Assembly (NCBI GenBank): GCA_036500345.1
Contig: DASYCE010000008.1
Coordinates: 86,176-150,175 of the forward strand
Source: Gemmatimonadales bacterium
GTDB lineage: Bacteria > Gemmatimonadota > Gemmatimonadetes > Gemmatimonadales > GWC2-71-9
DNA: 64,000 bases
Direction: 5' to 3'
Position 1 is the first letter of the stretch; every line of letters begins with the position of its first letter. Below, in pieces: positions 17,042-25,778 of the stretch. The notes beneath the pieces were generated by a model, which saw only the letters and a list, made by a program, of their open reading frames with translations, made no database searches and was not told the DNA's origin. The position numbers and the translations under genes were made by a program.

Positions 17042-18295
17042 ATGCTGCCTGCGCTCTATTCCGGCGTCTCGGGGCTTCGCAATCACCAGGAAGCACTTGA
17101 CGTCATCGCCAACAACATCGCGAACGTGAACACCACGGCGTTCAAGGCGTCGCGTGTCACGTTCAAGGAAGCGTTCGTCCAGCTGCTCCAGGGCGCGTCG
17201 CGTCCGCCGGGCGACCTGGGCGGCGTCAACCCGATCCAGGTCGGCTCGGGAATGAACATCGGCAGCATCGATCAGCTCTTCACGCAGGGCACGCTGCAGA
17301 CGACCGGGAACAACACCGATCTCGCGATCCAGGGGAACGGCTTCTTCGTCGTCGCCAACGGCGCCAAGCAGTACTACACCCGTGCCGGCAACTTCCAGCT
17401 CGACGGCAGCGGCCACCTGATCTCCGCCGACAACGGCGACATCGTGCAGGGGATCAACGCCGATTCGTCGGGGAACCTCTCGTCGTCATCGTCGCTGTCG
17501 AACATCGTCCTCCCGATCGGCCAGAAGACGCCGGCGAAGGCGACCAGCACGATCACCATGACCGGCGATCTCGATGCCGGCGCCGCCGTCGGCGATACCC
17601 ACGACATGAGCGTCACCGTCTACGACGGCCTCGGCGCGGCGCACACCCTCGACATCACCTTCACCAACACCGCGCCGGGGAAGTGGGACTGGGCGGCGAC
17701 ATCGCCCGATGCCGACGTCACCACCGGCACCGGCACCGTCGAATTCGATGGAACCGGCAATCTCACCGCCTTCACCTATCCGGGTGGCGGGACCTCGCTG
17801 ACCATGACCCCGAGCAACGGCGCGGATCCGTTCGACGTCTCGATCGATGCCGGCACCGTCGGCGACATCAACGGCCTCGCCGGCTTCGGCCATGCATCGA
17901 ACGCCGTCATCACGGAGCAGGACGGCTACCAGTCCGGCGATCTCGAGTCGATTTCGATCGATTCCCAGGGCGTCATCTCGGGCTCGTTCTCCAACGGCGT
18001 CTCGCACGCCCTCGCCCAGATCGCAGTCGCCGATTTCAACAACCCGTCAGGCCTCCTGCGTCAGGGCGACGCCACCTACACCGAATCCGCCAACTCCGGG
18101 ATTCCGGTCATCGGCTTCGCCGGGACGAGCAACGCCTCGTCGATCACCGCCGGCGCGCTCGAGAATTCCAACGTCGATCTCTCGGAGGAGTTCGCCGAGA
18201 TGATCGTCACCCAGCGTGGCTTCCAGGCCAATGCGCGGGTCATCACCACCGCCGACGAGATGCTCAACGAGCTGGTGAACATGCAGCAGGGGTGA
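17042..18295 (+). CDS. flgE: flagellar hook protein FlgE
   Basis: The protein has 417 residues. It starts MLPALYSGVSGLRNHQEALD with VIANNIANVNTTAFKASR, the rod/hook family motif. The middle has TYPGGGTSLTMTPSNG and AVADFNNPSGLLRQG. The C-terminal helix VDLSEEFAEMIVTQRGFQANARVITTADEML is typical of FlgE. It is the last gene of the flgB operon and is followed by a strong terminator. Confidence 0.96.
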   Translation: MLPALYSGVSGLRNHQEALDVIANNIANVNTTAFKASRVTFKEAFVQLLQGASRPPGDLGGVNPIQVGSGMNIGSIDQLFTQGTLQTTGNNTDLAIQGNGFFVVANGAKQYYTRAGNFQLDGSGHLISADNGDIVQGINADSSGNLSSSSSLSNIVLPIGQKTPAKATSTITMTGDLDAGAAVGDTHDMSVTVYDGLGAAHTLDITFTNTAPGKWDWAATSPDADVTTGTGTVEFDGTGNLTAFTYPGGGTSLTMTPSNGADPFDVSIDAGTVGDINGLAGFGHASNAVITEQDGYQSGDLESISIDSQGVISGSFSNGVSHALAQIAVADFNNPSGLLRQGDATYTESANSGIPVIGFAGTSNASSITAGALENSNVDLSEEFAEMIVTQRGFQANARVITTADEMLNELVNMQQG

Positions 18296-18314
18296 TCGCA
18301 CCGATCGCCTGACA

Positions 18315-18359
18315 CGCCGGGCGGCGGAGCAATGCGCTTCCGCCGCCCGGCGTTTTTTT
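18315..18359 (+). terminator. strong rho-independent terminator after flgE
   Basis: A perfect 14-bp stem (arms CGCCGGGCGGCGGA and TCCGCCGCCCGGCG) around a 10-base loop is followed directly by seven T. It ends the flgB-flgE operon and separates it from the sigma-54 promoter of fliL. Confidence 0.95.
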
Positions 18360-18496
18360 GGCCCGGCAACTCTCGCCGCCCCACCGGCAGTCTCTTCCCG
18401 ACCTCACTTCCGCATCCAATCGCGCCGCCTCGGCTCCTGCGCGCGTCGAATGGGCAACTCATTGCCCGAAAAGCACTTCCACACTTCGCGCCCGGC

Positions 18497-18513
18497 TGGT
18501 ACAGGCGTTGCCA
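18497..18513 (+). promoter_or_regulatory. sigma-54 promoter of the fliL operon
   Basis: The sequence TGGTACAGGCGTTGCCA has the invariant GG (18498-18499) and GC (18510-18511) exactly 10 bases apart. The predicted start of transcription is near 18523, which excludes upstream start codons for fliL. Confidence 0.75.
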
Positions 18514-18546
18514 TTGCACCGTTTGACGCATTACCGGAGCGAACGT

Positions 18547-19053
18547 ATCAGCGCACCAACGGCGCAGGAAACACCGGCAACCGCTGCTGCACCAGCTGCA
18601 GCCGGTTCGAAGCGGACGATGATGATGGCGGTCGCCGCGCTCGCGGCTGGCGGCCTGATTGGCACGTTCGTCGTCGCCCCGCGCTTTCGCGGCGGGAAGG
18701 CGCCGGCGGCAGCGACCGCCTCGGCGGACCGTGCGAAGAAGAACGACAAGGAACCGCCGCGGATCGTCAAGATCGAGAACGTGATCGTCAATCCGGCGGG
18801 GAGTCAGGGGCAGCACTACCTGATCGTCTCGGCCGACATCGAGGTCAATACCGCCGACGCCGAGGCGTCCCTGCGCCGCAACGAAATCCCGATGCGGGAC
18901 GCGGTGACCGGGATCCTCGAGCGGATGACCCTCGACCGCCTGACCCAGCTCGGCGCGCGTGATTCGCTCCGCGGCCAGATCGCCAGGACCGCCGCCACCT
19001 TCGCCGGCGACACCGCGCTGAAGGTCTACCTGCCCCAGTTCCTGATCCAGTAG
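18547..19053 (+). CDS. fliL: flagellar basal body-associated protein FliL
   Basis: The C-terminal domain is clear FliL: PPRIVKIENVIVNPAGSQGQ, HYLIVSADIEVNTADAEASL, EIPMRDAVTGILE and a final LKVYLPQFLIQ. A single membrane helix (MMAVAALAAGGLIGTFVV) precedes it. The start is uncertain. The predicted transcript begins near 18523, and the only good ribosome site (CGGAG, 18534-18538) is 8 bases before an in-frame ATC at 18547, a rare initiator. The next ATG is at 18616, directly at the membrane helix. FliL supports the stator under load. Confidence 0.85.
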   Translation: MSAPTAQETPATAAAPAAAGSKRTMMMAVAALAAGGLIGTFVVAPRFRGGKAPAAATASADRAKKNDKEPPRIVKIENVIVNPAGSQGQHYLIVSADIEVNTADAEASLRRNEIPMRDAVTGILERMTLDRLTQLGARDSLRGQIARTAATFAGDTALKVYLPQFLIQ

Positions 19054-19055
19054 CG

Positions 19056-19949
19056 ATGACCGAGCAGAACTACGTGCGGGTCTACGACTTCCGCGAGCCA
19101 CCGCGTCTCGACACCGCGCGGGCCGCCGCGATCGAAGCGATGCAGTCGACCTTCGCCGCCGGTGTGCGATCGCTCCTGACGCCGAAGATGCGGGAAGTGG
19201 TCGATGCCGAGGCCGCCGGTATCGAGCTCCTCACCCCGACTGCGGCCGTGCTCGCGATCTCCGACGCCGGCAGCCGCTACCAGATCGAGCTGAATGACGC
19301 CCGCCGGTCTGACGTGATCATCGCCATCGCCCCGGAACTCGCCACCCGTCTCGTCGACCGACTCTGCGGAGCCCCAGAGGACGTCGCCGGTGCGCGCGCC
19401 CTCTCGGCGATCGAGCAGCGGCTGCTCAACGAACTGGTCGAACGCTTCGTCCCGATCGTGCGCGATGCCTTCGCCGGCCTCGCTGAGATGAAACCGGCGA
19501 ATCCCCGGCTGATTCATGCGGCGCCGCCACTCCTTGGCACTCCCGGCGATCATGTCGTACTCGTCCGTTTCACCGTGCGGTCAGGGCCGGTCTCGGCTCC
19601 GCTCCTCTTCGAGTTTCCGCTCGTGCTGCTCGAGGCCGCTCCGGCGCCGTCAACCGACGAAGCGCCCACGCACGCGACGCTCCTCGAACAGCATCTCCTC
19701 GGTGTTACGGTGCCGCTCCGCGTCTGCATCGAGTTCCAGACCGCTGCGCTCGATATCGCCTCGCTGCGCGAAGGCGGCATCCTCCGCACCGGCCATCCGT
19801 GCACCTCACCTGTCGACGTCACCGCCAGCGGCCGCCGCCAGTTCACCGGCACCCTCGGCCGGGAACACGGACACGTTGGCGTTCGCATCATACGCACGAC
19901 TTCTCCCGACGATCCGACTTCACGTCCACACCGAAGGACCTCTCGATGA
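19056..19949 (+). CDS. fliM: flagellar motor switch protein FliM, lacking the CheY-binding N-terminus
   Basis: The protein has 297 residues against the usual 320-340. It begins almost at once with the VRVYDFREPPRLD motif, followed by the CheC-like middle domain (ALSAIEQRLLNELVERFVPI) and a C-terminal SpoA domain (EQHLLGVTVPLRVCIEFQ). The N-terminal LSQxEIDALL motif, which binds phosphorylated CheY, is missing. No upstream in-frame start could supply it, since fliL ends 2 bp before. The C ring role is otherwise intact. Confidence 0.9.
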   Translation: MTEQNYVRVYDFREPPRLDTARAAAIEAMQSTFAAGVRSLLTPKMREVVDAEAAGIELLTPTAAVLAISDAGSRYQIELNDARRSDVIIAIAPELATRLVDRLCGAPEDVAGARALSAIEQRLLNELVERFVPIVRDAFAGLAEMKPANPRLIHAAPPLLGTPGDHVVLVRFTVRSGPVSAPLLFEFPLVLLEAAPAPSTDEAPTHATLLEQHLLGVTVPLRVCIEFQTAALDIASLREGGILRTGHPCTSPVDVTASGRRQFTGTLGREHGHVGVRIIRTTSPDDPTSRPHRRTSR

Positions 19950-20299
19950 GTGATTCGACCCCCGGCGCGTCGCGCGACGCCGCTCCCGCCGAACTCGCGG
20001 AGCTTGGCCAGGAATCGGCGATGCCGAGCGGCGCGCGGCTCGACACCCTGCTCGACATGATGCTTCCGGTGACGATCGAATTCGGCCGAACCACCATGTC
20101 GATCCAGGACGTCCTGAACCTCGGCCCCGGCTCGGTGGTGCAGCTCGAGCGGATGGTCGGCGAACCGGTCGACATCTACGTCAGCGAACGCCGTCTGGCC
20201 GAGGGCGAAATCGTCGTGATCGGCGACGCCTTCGCGGTGCGGGTCACGAAGATCCACAATCTTCCTCGCGAGCAATCGCCCCGTACCACCGGGCGCTGA
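19946..20299 (+). CDS. fliN: flagellar motor switch protein FliN
   Basis: The protein has 117 residues from the ATG at 19946, overlapping the fliM stop (ATGA). The SpoA domain fills the second half: MLPVTIEFGRTTMSIQDVLNL, LGPGSVVQLERMVGEPVDIYV and VVIGDAFAVRVTKI. FliN forms the bottom of the C ring and docks FliH. Confidence 0.95.
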   Translation: MSDSTPGASRDAAPAELAELGQESAMPSGARLDTLLDMMLPVTIEFGRTTMSIQDVLNLGPGSVVQLERMVGEPVDIYVSERRLAEGEIVVIGDAFAVRVTKIHNLPREQSPRTTGR

Positions 20300-20302
20300 T
20301 TC

Positions 20303-21433
20303 ATGTTCGCTGCGATCGCCGCGCTCGTCATCACCGTCGGAGTCATGCTCCTGGCGCTCAAGGTCCTTGGGCGCCTGCAGGGCGTGCCCAGCGGCGGGAC
20401 GCGCAGCGCGTCGTTGCAGCTCCTCGATCGCGTGGCGACCGGCCCGCGCCACGGGATCGTCCTCCTGCGCGTCGGTGAGCGCGTCCTCGTCGTCGGCGTG
20501 GCGGAGAATCACACGCTCCTGGGTGAGCTCACCGGCGCCGAGCGCGAAGCGGCCCTCGATGCGCGGCAGCCGGCGGCAACCGGAAACGCTGCGTGGCGTT
20601 CGGCACTCGCGCGGTTTGGTCTCGCACTTGTCCTGATGGCGGTGCCGCACCTCGCGCGGGCGCAGGTGATTACCGCACCGAAGCCTGCCGCGACCACCCA
20701 TCAAGCGCAGCGCCGCGCGTCAGTTGCCGCGCCGACGGTGCAGGGGCCGACTGCTCCGACGGTGAACGTCAGCGTCGGCACGCCGGGCGACGAGCTCAAG
20801 CTCACCGGCGCCGTCGGCATCGTCGTGCTGATGGGCGCGCTTACCGTGCTCCCCGCGGTCTTCATGCTGATGACCGGCTTCACCCGGATCCTGATCGTCC
20901 TCTCGTTCCTGCGGTCCGCACTCGGCACGCAATCGGCGCCACCAAGCTCGCTCCTCGTGGCGATCGCGCTGATCCTGACCTCGGTGGTGATGCATCCGGT
21001 CCTCGAAACCGAGAACAACACCGCGCTGCAGCCATACCTGCGGGGTGAAATCGGTCAGGTAGAGGCGTACAAGGCGGCGCTGATACCGCTTCGCAAGTTC
21101 ATGCTCGCCAACACGCGTGATCGCGACCTTACCACTTTCGCCGAGATGAGCGGCAACGCGCCCGCGGCGACTGTCGACGACATCCCCACGATGACCGTCG
21201 TCGCCGCATTCGTCACCGGCGAGCTCCGGACCGCGTTCCAGATGGGCTTCGTGATCTTCCTGCCGTTTCTGGTCATCGACTTGATCGTCGCGTCGGTGCT
21301 GATGAGCATGGGGATGTTCATGCTTCCGCCGGTGATGGTGTCGCTGCCGTTCAAGCTCCTCCTCTTCGTTCTCGCCGACGGCTGGGCGCTGGTGATGCAG
21401 AACCTCGTCGCGTCATTCAGGGTCGCGACGTGA
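20303..21433 (+). CDS. fliP: FliO-FliP fusion, flagellar export gate protein
   Basis: One 376-residue ORF joins two normally separate proteins. Residues 1-90 are FliO: a membrane helix, then SASLQLLDRVATGPRHGIVLLRVGERVLVV. Residues about 104-123 (FGLALVLMAVPHLARAQ) look like the cleavable signal peptide of FliP. From about residue 175 on, FliP is complete, with VFMLMTGFTRILIVLSFLRSA, VVMHPVLE, and GMFMLPPVMVSLPFKLLLFVLADGW. FliO normally helps FliP assemble into the gate. No stop or convincing internal ribosome site separates the parts. Confidence 0.92.
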   Translation: MFAAIAALVITVGVMLLALKVLGRLQGVPSGGTRSASLQLLDRVATGPRHGIVLLRVGERVLVVGVAENHTLLGELTGAEREAALDARQPAATGNAAWRSALARFGLALVLMAVPHLARAQVITAPKPAATTHQAQRRASVAAPTVQGPTAPTVNVSVGTPGDELKLTGAVGIVVLMGALTVLPAVFMLMTGFTRILIVLSFLRSALGTQSAPPSSLLVAIALILTSVVMHPVLETENNTALQPYLRGEIGQVEAYKAALIPLRKFMLANTRDRDLTTFAEMSGNAPAATVDDIPTMTVVAAFVTGELRTAFQMGFVIFLPFLVIDLIVASVLMSMGMFMLPPVMVSLPFKLLLFVLADGWALVMQNLVASFRVAT

Positions 21434-21699
21434 CACCGCTGCTCGCCTCCGACCTCCTCCAGCGTACCCTCACGCTCGTCGTGACGGTCGCGGGGCCGAT
21501 GCTCCTCGCGGCACTCGTGATCGGCATCGCTGTCTCGCTGCTGCAGGCGGTCACGCAGATCCAGGAGCAGAGCCTCACCTTCATTCCGAAGCTCGTCGTC
21601 GTGGCACTCGTCTTCATGCTCTCGCTGCCATGGATGATGCGGCTCCTGGTCGAGTTCACCGTCGGGATGTTCCGCTCGCTGCCGAGTGTGGCGCGGTGA
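21430..21699 (+). CDS. fliQ: flagellar export gate protein FliQ
   Basis: The protein has 89 residues with a GTG start overlapping the fliP stop. It has two membrane helices and the family pattern VVTVAGPMLLAALVIGIAVSLLQAVTQIQEQSLTFIPK. FliQ forms the gate with FliP and FliR. Confidence 0.95.
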   Translation: MTPLLASDLLQRTLTLVVTVAGPMLLAALVIGIAVSLLQAVTQIQEQSLTFIPKLVVVALVFMLSLPWMMRLLVEFTVGMFRSLPSVAR

Positions 21700-22499
21700 A
21701 TCCGCAATCGCTGGCGCAGGCACTGCAGCCGGTCCACTGGCCGCTGCTGATCCTGGTCACCTGCCGCGTTGCTGGCGTCGTGCTGATCGCGCCGGCATGG
21801 TCCCAGGCGACCGTCCCCGCATCGCTCCGCGGCGCGTTCGTCGTGATCGCCTCGCTGGCGATCCTTCCCGGCGTCCCCGACGCAGCGGTCAACGTCGATT
21901 CGATCTCCGTCGTCGCCCCTGCCGCGACCGAACTGATCCTCGGTCTCGCGATCGGCCTCTCCGCGGCGCTCTTTCTCTCCGGCGTCGCGATGGCCGCCGA
22001 AGTCATCTCGCTGCAGATGGGTCTGTCGCTCGGCGCGGCACTCGGTGGCGTCGCCGACGTTGGCTCCCCCGGCGTCGGCCAACTCGAAGGCCAGTTCTCG
22101 CTCGCCGTCTTCGTCGCTGTTGGCGGGCATCTGGCGCTCCTCACCGCCGTGGGACGGAGCTTCCACGCGATTCCTCCCGGCGCGCCGATCGCGATCTCCG
22201 ACGGCGGCCGCGCGCTCCTGACCCTCTGTGGCAGCGTCTTCACCACGGCGGTGCAGGTCGCGGCCCCGATGATGGTGGCACTCCTCGTCACCAACATCGG
22301 CCTCGCAGTCCTCAACCGCGCCGTGCCGCAGCTCAACACGATGATGGTCGCCGTTCCGGTCACCGTTTCGGTCGGGCTCATCGCTATCGGCACCGCGATG
22401 CCGTATGCGCTCAACGTCGTGGCGAAATGGGCGACTGGCGTCGGTCCGCAGGCAGACGCCGTGATCAAGTCGTTCACGCCGCTCGTGGCGGGACACTGA
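21696..22499 (+). CDS. fliR: flagellar export gate protein FliR
   Basis: The protein has 267 residues from the GTG at 21696, which overlaps the fliQ stop (GTGA). It has several membrane helices with LILVTCRVAGVVLIAPAW, LILGLAIGLSAALFLSGV, ISLQMGLSLGAALGG and PQLNTMMVAVPVTVSVGL. FliR completes the FliPQR core and contacts FlhB. Confidence 0.94.
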   Translation: MNPQSLAQALQPVHWPLLILVTCRVAGVVLIAPAWSQATVPASLRGAFVVIASLAILPGVPDAAVNVDSISVVAPAATELILGLAIGLSAALFLSGVAMAAEVISLQMGLSLGAALGGVADVGSPGVGQLEGQFSLAVFVAVGGHLALLTAVGRSFHAIPPGAPIAISDGGRALLTLCGSVFTTAVQVAAPMMVALLVTNIGLAVLNRAVPQLNTMMVAVPVTVSVGLIAIGTAMPYALNVVAKWATGVGPQADAVIKSFTPLVAGH

Positions 22500-22500
22500 C

Positions 22501-23595
22501 GTGGCCGAGACGCCGGCACAGGAACGCACTGAGAGCCCGACGAATCGCCGCCTCACCCAGGCGCACGACGAAGGCCAGGTTCCGCGAAGCACCGAACTCT
22601 CTGCGGCCGTCGTTGTTCTCGGCGGCGCCACCGCGCTCCTCCTCCTCGGCGGCCGGACACTGGGCGCCGGGATGACGGGGCTGATGCACGACAGCACGCG
22701 CATGCTCGTCGCCGCGCCGTTCACCCAGGGCGACGTCGTGGTCCTCCTGCGCAACGCCGGTCAGGTGATGCTCAAGGCGATGGCGCCGTTCCTCCTTGCG
22801 ATCGTGATCCCGGCACTGCTGGTCAACGGCATCCAGGCGCGCGGCGTCCTCTCGCTCAAGCCGATCGCCCCTGACTTCTCGCGCATCAACCCCGCCAGCG
22901 GCCTGGCGCGGCTGTTGAGCGGCCAATCGCTCTTCACGCTCATCAAGGCGATGATCAAGGTGACGATCATCGGCACCGTCGGTTGGCTGGCGATGTCGCG
23001 CGCGTGGCCGGAGATCGTGTCGCTGAGCGGCGCCGACGCGGCGACGATCCTCGTCGTCGTCCGCGATGTCACGGTGAAGCTCGTCTTCGGCTGCGGACTC
23101 GCCTTTCTGGCACTCGCGCTCGTCGATTACGGCTACGCCACGTGGCAGCACCAGAAGCGCCTCCGCATGACGCGCCAGGAAGTGATCCAGGAATTCCGCG
23201 AGCTCGAAGGCGATCCGATCCGCAAGAGCAGGATGCGCTCGCTGGCGCAGGGGCTGGTCCGCCGCCGGATGCTGCACCGCGTCAAGGAAGCCGACGTCGT
23301 CATCGTCAACCCGACCGAGATCGCGATCGCGATTCGCTACGACGGCACCTCGCCGGCACCGATCGTCCTCGCCATGGGGCGTCGCAAGCTCGCCGAGCGG
23401 ATCCGCGAGATCGCCCGCCTGGCGAACATCCCGGTGGTGCAGAACATTCCGGTGGCGCGCGCCCTGATTGCCACCGCCGCCGTCGGCAAGCCGATCCCGC
23501 CCGCGCTCTACGTCGCGGTCGCCGAGGTGCTGGCATTCGTCTATCGCAAGCGCGGCCATCTCCCGCGCGCGTTGACTGAACGGACCGTCGCATGA
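22501..23595 (+). CDS. flhB: flagellar export switch protein FlhB (NPTE variant)
   Basis: The protein has 364 residues with a GTG start. The N-terminus has the usual ERTESPTNRRLTQAHDEGQVPRSTEL, then four membrane helices and a cytoplasmic domain with YATWQHQKRLRMTRQEVIQEFRELEGDP. The autocleavage motif reads NPTE near residue 270 instead of the usual NPTH. The Asn-Pro pair needed for cleavage is kept. FlhB switches export from hook to filament substrates with FliK. Confidence 0.94.
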   Translation: MAETPAQERTESPTNRRLTQAHDEGQVPRSTELSAAVVVLGGATALLLLGGRTLGAGMTGLMHDSTRMLVAAPFTQGDVVVLLRNAGQVMLKAMAPFLLAIVIPALLVNGIQARGVLSLKPIAPDFSRINPASGLARLLSGQSLFTLIKAMIKVTIIGTVGWLAMSRAWPEIVSLSGADAATILVVVRDVTVKLVFGCGLAFLALALVDYGYATWQHQKRLRMTRQEVIQEFRELEGDPIRKSRMRSLAQGLVRRRMLHRVKEADVVIVNPTEIAIAIRYDGTSPAPIVLAMGRRKLAERIREIARLANIPVVQNIPVARALIATAAVGKPIPPALYVAVAEVLAFVYRKRGHLPRALTERTVA

Positions 23596-25778
23596 CCGCC
23601 GTCGGCGCAACGGCACCGCCGGCCCTTCGGCCCACCGACACCTCACCTCGGGCATCGGGACCGCGCGCCGGTGGCACGGGCCCTGGCAGTGGTGGCACCG
23701 GCCCCAGCGCGGTGTCGCGCCTCGCCGCGGGACTTCGCGTCTCCGGCGGTGCACAGACCTGGCTCGCGATCGGCGTCGTGATCATCGTGGCGCTCCTCGT
23801 GGTGCCGCTGCCGCCGGTGATGCTCGACGTCCTCCTCGCCACGAGCATCGCGCTGTCGATCGTCGTGCTCCTCGTGACGCTGAGCACCGTCGATCCGATC
23901 GACTTTTCGTCGTTCCCGACACTGCTTCTCCTCCTCACCCTTCTCCGACTCGGTCTCAACGTGAGCAGCGCGCGCCTGATTCTCGGGCGCGGTTACGCGG
24001 GGCAGGTGATCAACGCCTTCGGTCACTTCCTGATCGGCGGCAACTTCGTCGTCGGGCTGGTGATCTTCCTGATTCTCGTGGTGATCAACTTCATGGTGAT
24101 CACCAAGGGCGCCGGCCGCATCGCCGAAGTCGCGGCGCGCTTCACCCTCGACGCCATGCCCGGCAAGCAGATGGCGATCGACGCCGATCTCGGCGCCGGC
24201 CTCATCGACGAAGCCGAAGCGCGCCGCCGCCGCCAGGATGTCGCCCGCTACGCCGATTTCTACGGCGCAATGGACGGTGCCGCGAAGTTCGTCCGCGGCG
24301 ACGCCGTCGCGTGCCTCGTGATCACCGCGATCAATCTCGTCGGCGGATTCATCATCGGGCTGGCGCAGCAGGGGCTGACCGCATCCGAGTCGCTCTCGAC
24401 CTACACCACGCTCACCATCGGCGACGGCCTCGTCTCCCAGATCCCGGCGCTGATCGTCAGCACGGCGGCCGGTATCCTCGTCACCTACGGCGCGTCGTCG
24501 TCGGGAGCGAGTCTCGCTCTCGCGGGCCAGCTCACTCGCCAGCCGCGCGCCCTCAACATCGCGGCAGTCATTCTCGCCGGGATGGCATTTCTCCCCGGCC
24601 TTCCGGCGATTCCGTTCCTCCTTCTCGCAGCCGGTACCGGCGCGATCGGGTGGAAGAAGCGCCCCGCCGTCGCGACGGCAGCGGCGCGCGCGGCCGCACC
24701 GGCGACTCCGGCTGCACCCGCCGCCGCGCAGATGCGCGAACTGCTGCAGGTCGAACCGCTCGAAGTCGAGATCGGCTACGCACTGATTCCGCTCGTCGAC
24801 GAGGCGCAGCACGGCGATCTTCTCCACCGGATCGGCATCGTCCGCCGGCAGGTCGCCGTCGAGCTCGGCATCGTCGTCCCGCCGGCGCGCATCCGTGACA
24901 ACATCCAGCTCGCGCCGACCGAATACGCCATCAAGCTGCGCGGGATGAAGGTCGCCGGCGGCGAAATCATGCCGCGCTATCTCCTCGCGCTCGACACCAC
25001 GCACAAGAACGCGCCGATCGAGGGGATTCGCACCACCGATCCGACCTTCGGGATGCCTGCTGTGTGGATCACGTCCGATCGTCGCGTCGATGCCGAGGCC
25101 GAGGGATACAACGTTGTCGAGGCACCGACCGTCCTGTCGACGCACCTGATGGAGACGATTCGCCGTCACGCCGGCGATATCCTGTCGCGGCAGGATGTTC
25201 GCGAGCTCGTCGACGGCCTCCGCGAATCGCATCCGGCACTGATCGACGACCTGATTCCCAATCGCCTTCCGCTCGGCACGCTGCATCGCGTGCTACAGCG
25301 GCTGTTGCGCGAGGGGCTGCCGGTCCGCGATCTCGTCACCATTCTCGAAACGCTCGCCGACACCGCGGATACATCGAAGGATCCGGAAATACTCACCGAG
25401 CACGTCCGTCGCGCGCTGTCCAACGTGGTGGCGCAGCTCTACGCCGAGAACGACGGATGCGTGCGCGGCATCACCATCGGGCCGCGCCTCGAGTCGGCAT
25501 TGATGCAGCTCTTCGCGCCGCGTGCCAGCCGCGACGGCGCGATTCCGCTCGAACCCGATCAGCTCACCGCGCTCCTTCGCACCCTTGGCGAGCTGGTCAC
25601 TGCTGCTCGTCGCGACGGACGGCCGCGTCCGCTGATCACGCCGCCCGCACTCCGGACCGGCGTGCGCCGCCTGGTCGAACCGATCCTTCCCGAACTGCCG
25701 GTGATTTCGCTCGGAGAACTACCACCGCAGATGCCGGTGCAATCCCTTGCCATCTGGGAGATGACTCGTGGCTCTTGA
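23592..25778 (+). CDS. flhA: flagellar export protein FlhA
   Basis: The protein has 728 residues. After a Pro/Gly-rich start of about 50 residues, eight membrane helices include VMLDVLLATSIALSIVVLL and FPTLLLLLTLLRLGLNVSSARLIL. The conserved loop has ITKGAGRIAEVAARFTLDAMPGKQMAID with DADLGAG. The cytoplasmic domain begins near residue 380 (EPLEVEIGYALIPLVD) and ends in the substrate-chaperone platform. FlhA is the export gate ring protein. Its ATG overlaps the flhB stop. Confidence 0.96.
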   Translation: MTAVGATAPPALRPTDTSPRASGPRAGGTGPGSGGTGPSAVSRLAAGLRVSGGAQTWLAIGVVIIVALLVVPLPPVMLDVLLATSIALSIVVLLVTLSTVDPIDFSSFPTLLLLLTLLRLGLNVSSARLILGRGYAGQVINAFGHFLIGGNFVVGLVIFLILVVINFMVITKGAGRIAEVAARFTLDAMPGKQMAIDADLGAGLIDEAEARRRRQDVARYADFYGAMDGAAKFVRGDAVACLVITAINLVGGFIIGLAQQGLTASESLSTYTTLTIGDGLVSQIPALIVSTAAGILVTYGASSSGASLALAGQLTRQPRALNIAAVILAGMAFLPGLPAIPFLLLAAGTGAIGWKKRPAVATAAARAAAPATPAAPAAAQMRELLQVEPLEVEIGYALIPLVDEAQHGDLLHRIGIVRRQVAVELGIVVPPARIRDNIQLAPTEYAIKLRGMKVAGGEIMPRYLLALDTTHKNAPIEGIRTTDPTFGMPAVWITSDRRVDAEAEGYNVVEAPTVLSTHLMETIRRHAGDILSRQDVRELVDGLRESHPALIDDLIPNRLPLGTLHRVLQRLLREGLPVRDLVTILETLADTADTSKDPEILTEHVRRALSNVVAQLYAENDGCVRGITIGPRLESALMQLFAPRASRDGAIPLEPDQLTALLRTLGELVTAARRDGRPRPLITPPALRTGVRRLVEPILPELPVISLGELPPQMPVQSLAIWEMTRGS

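Noticed and set aside
23643..25286. 547-residue minus-strand ORF opposite flhA
   Set aside because: It is antisense to the complete flhA gene and has biased composition with no domain.
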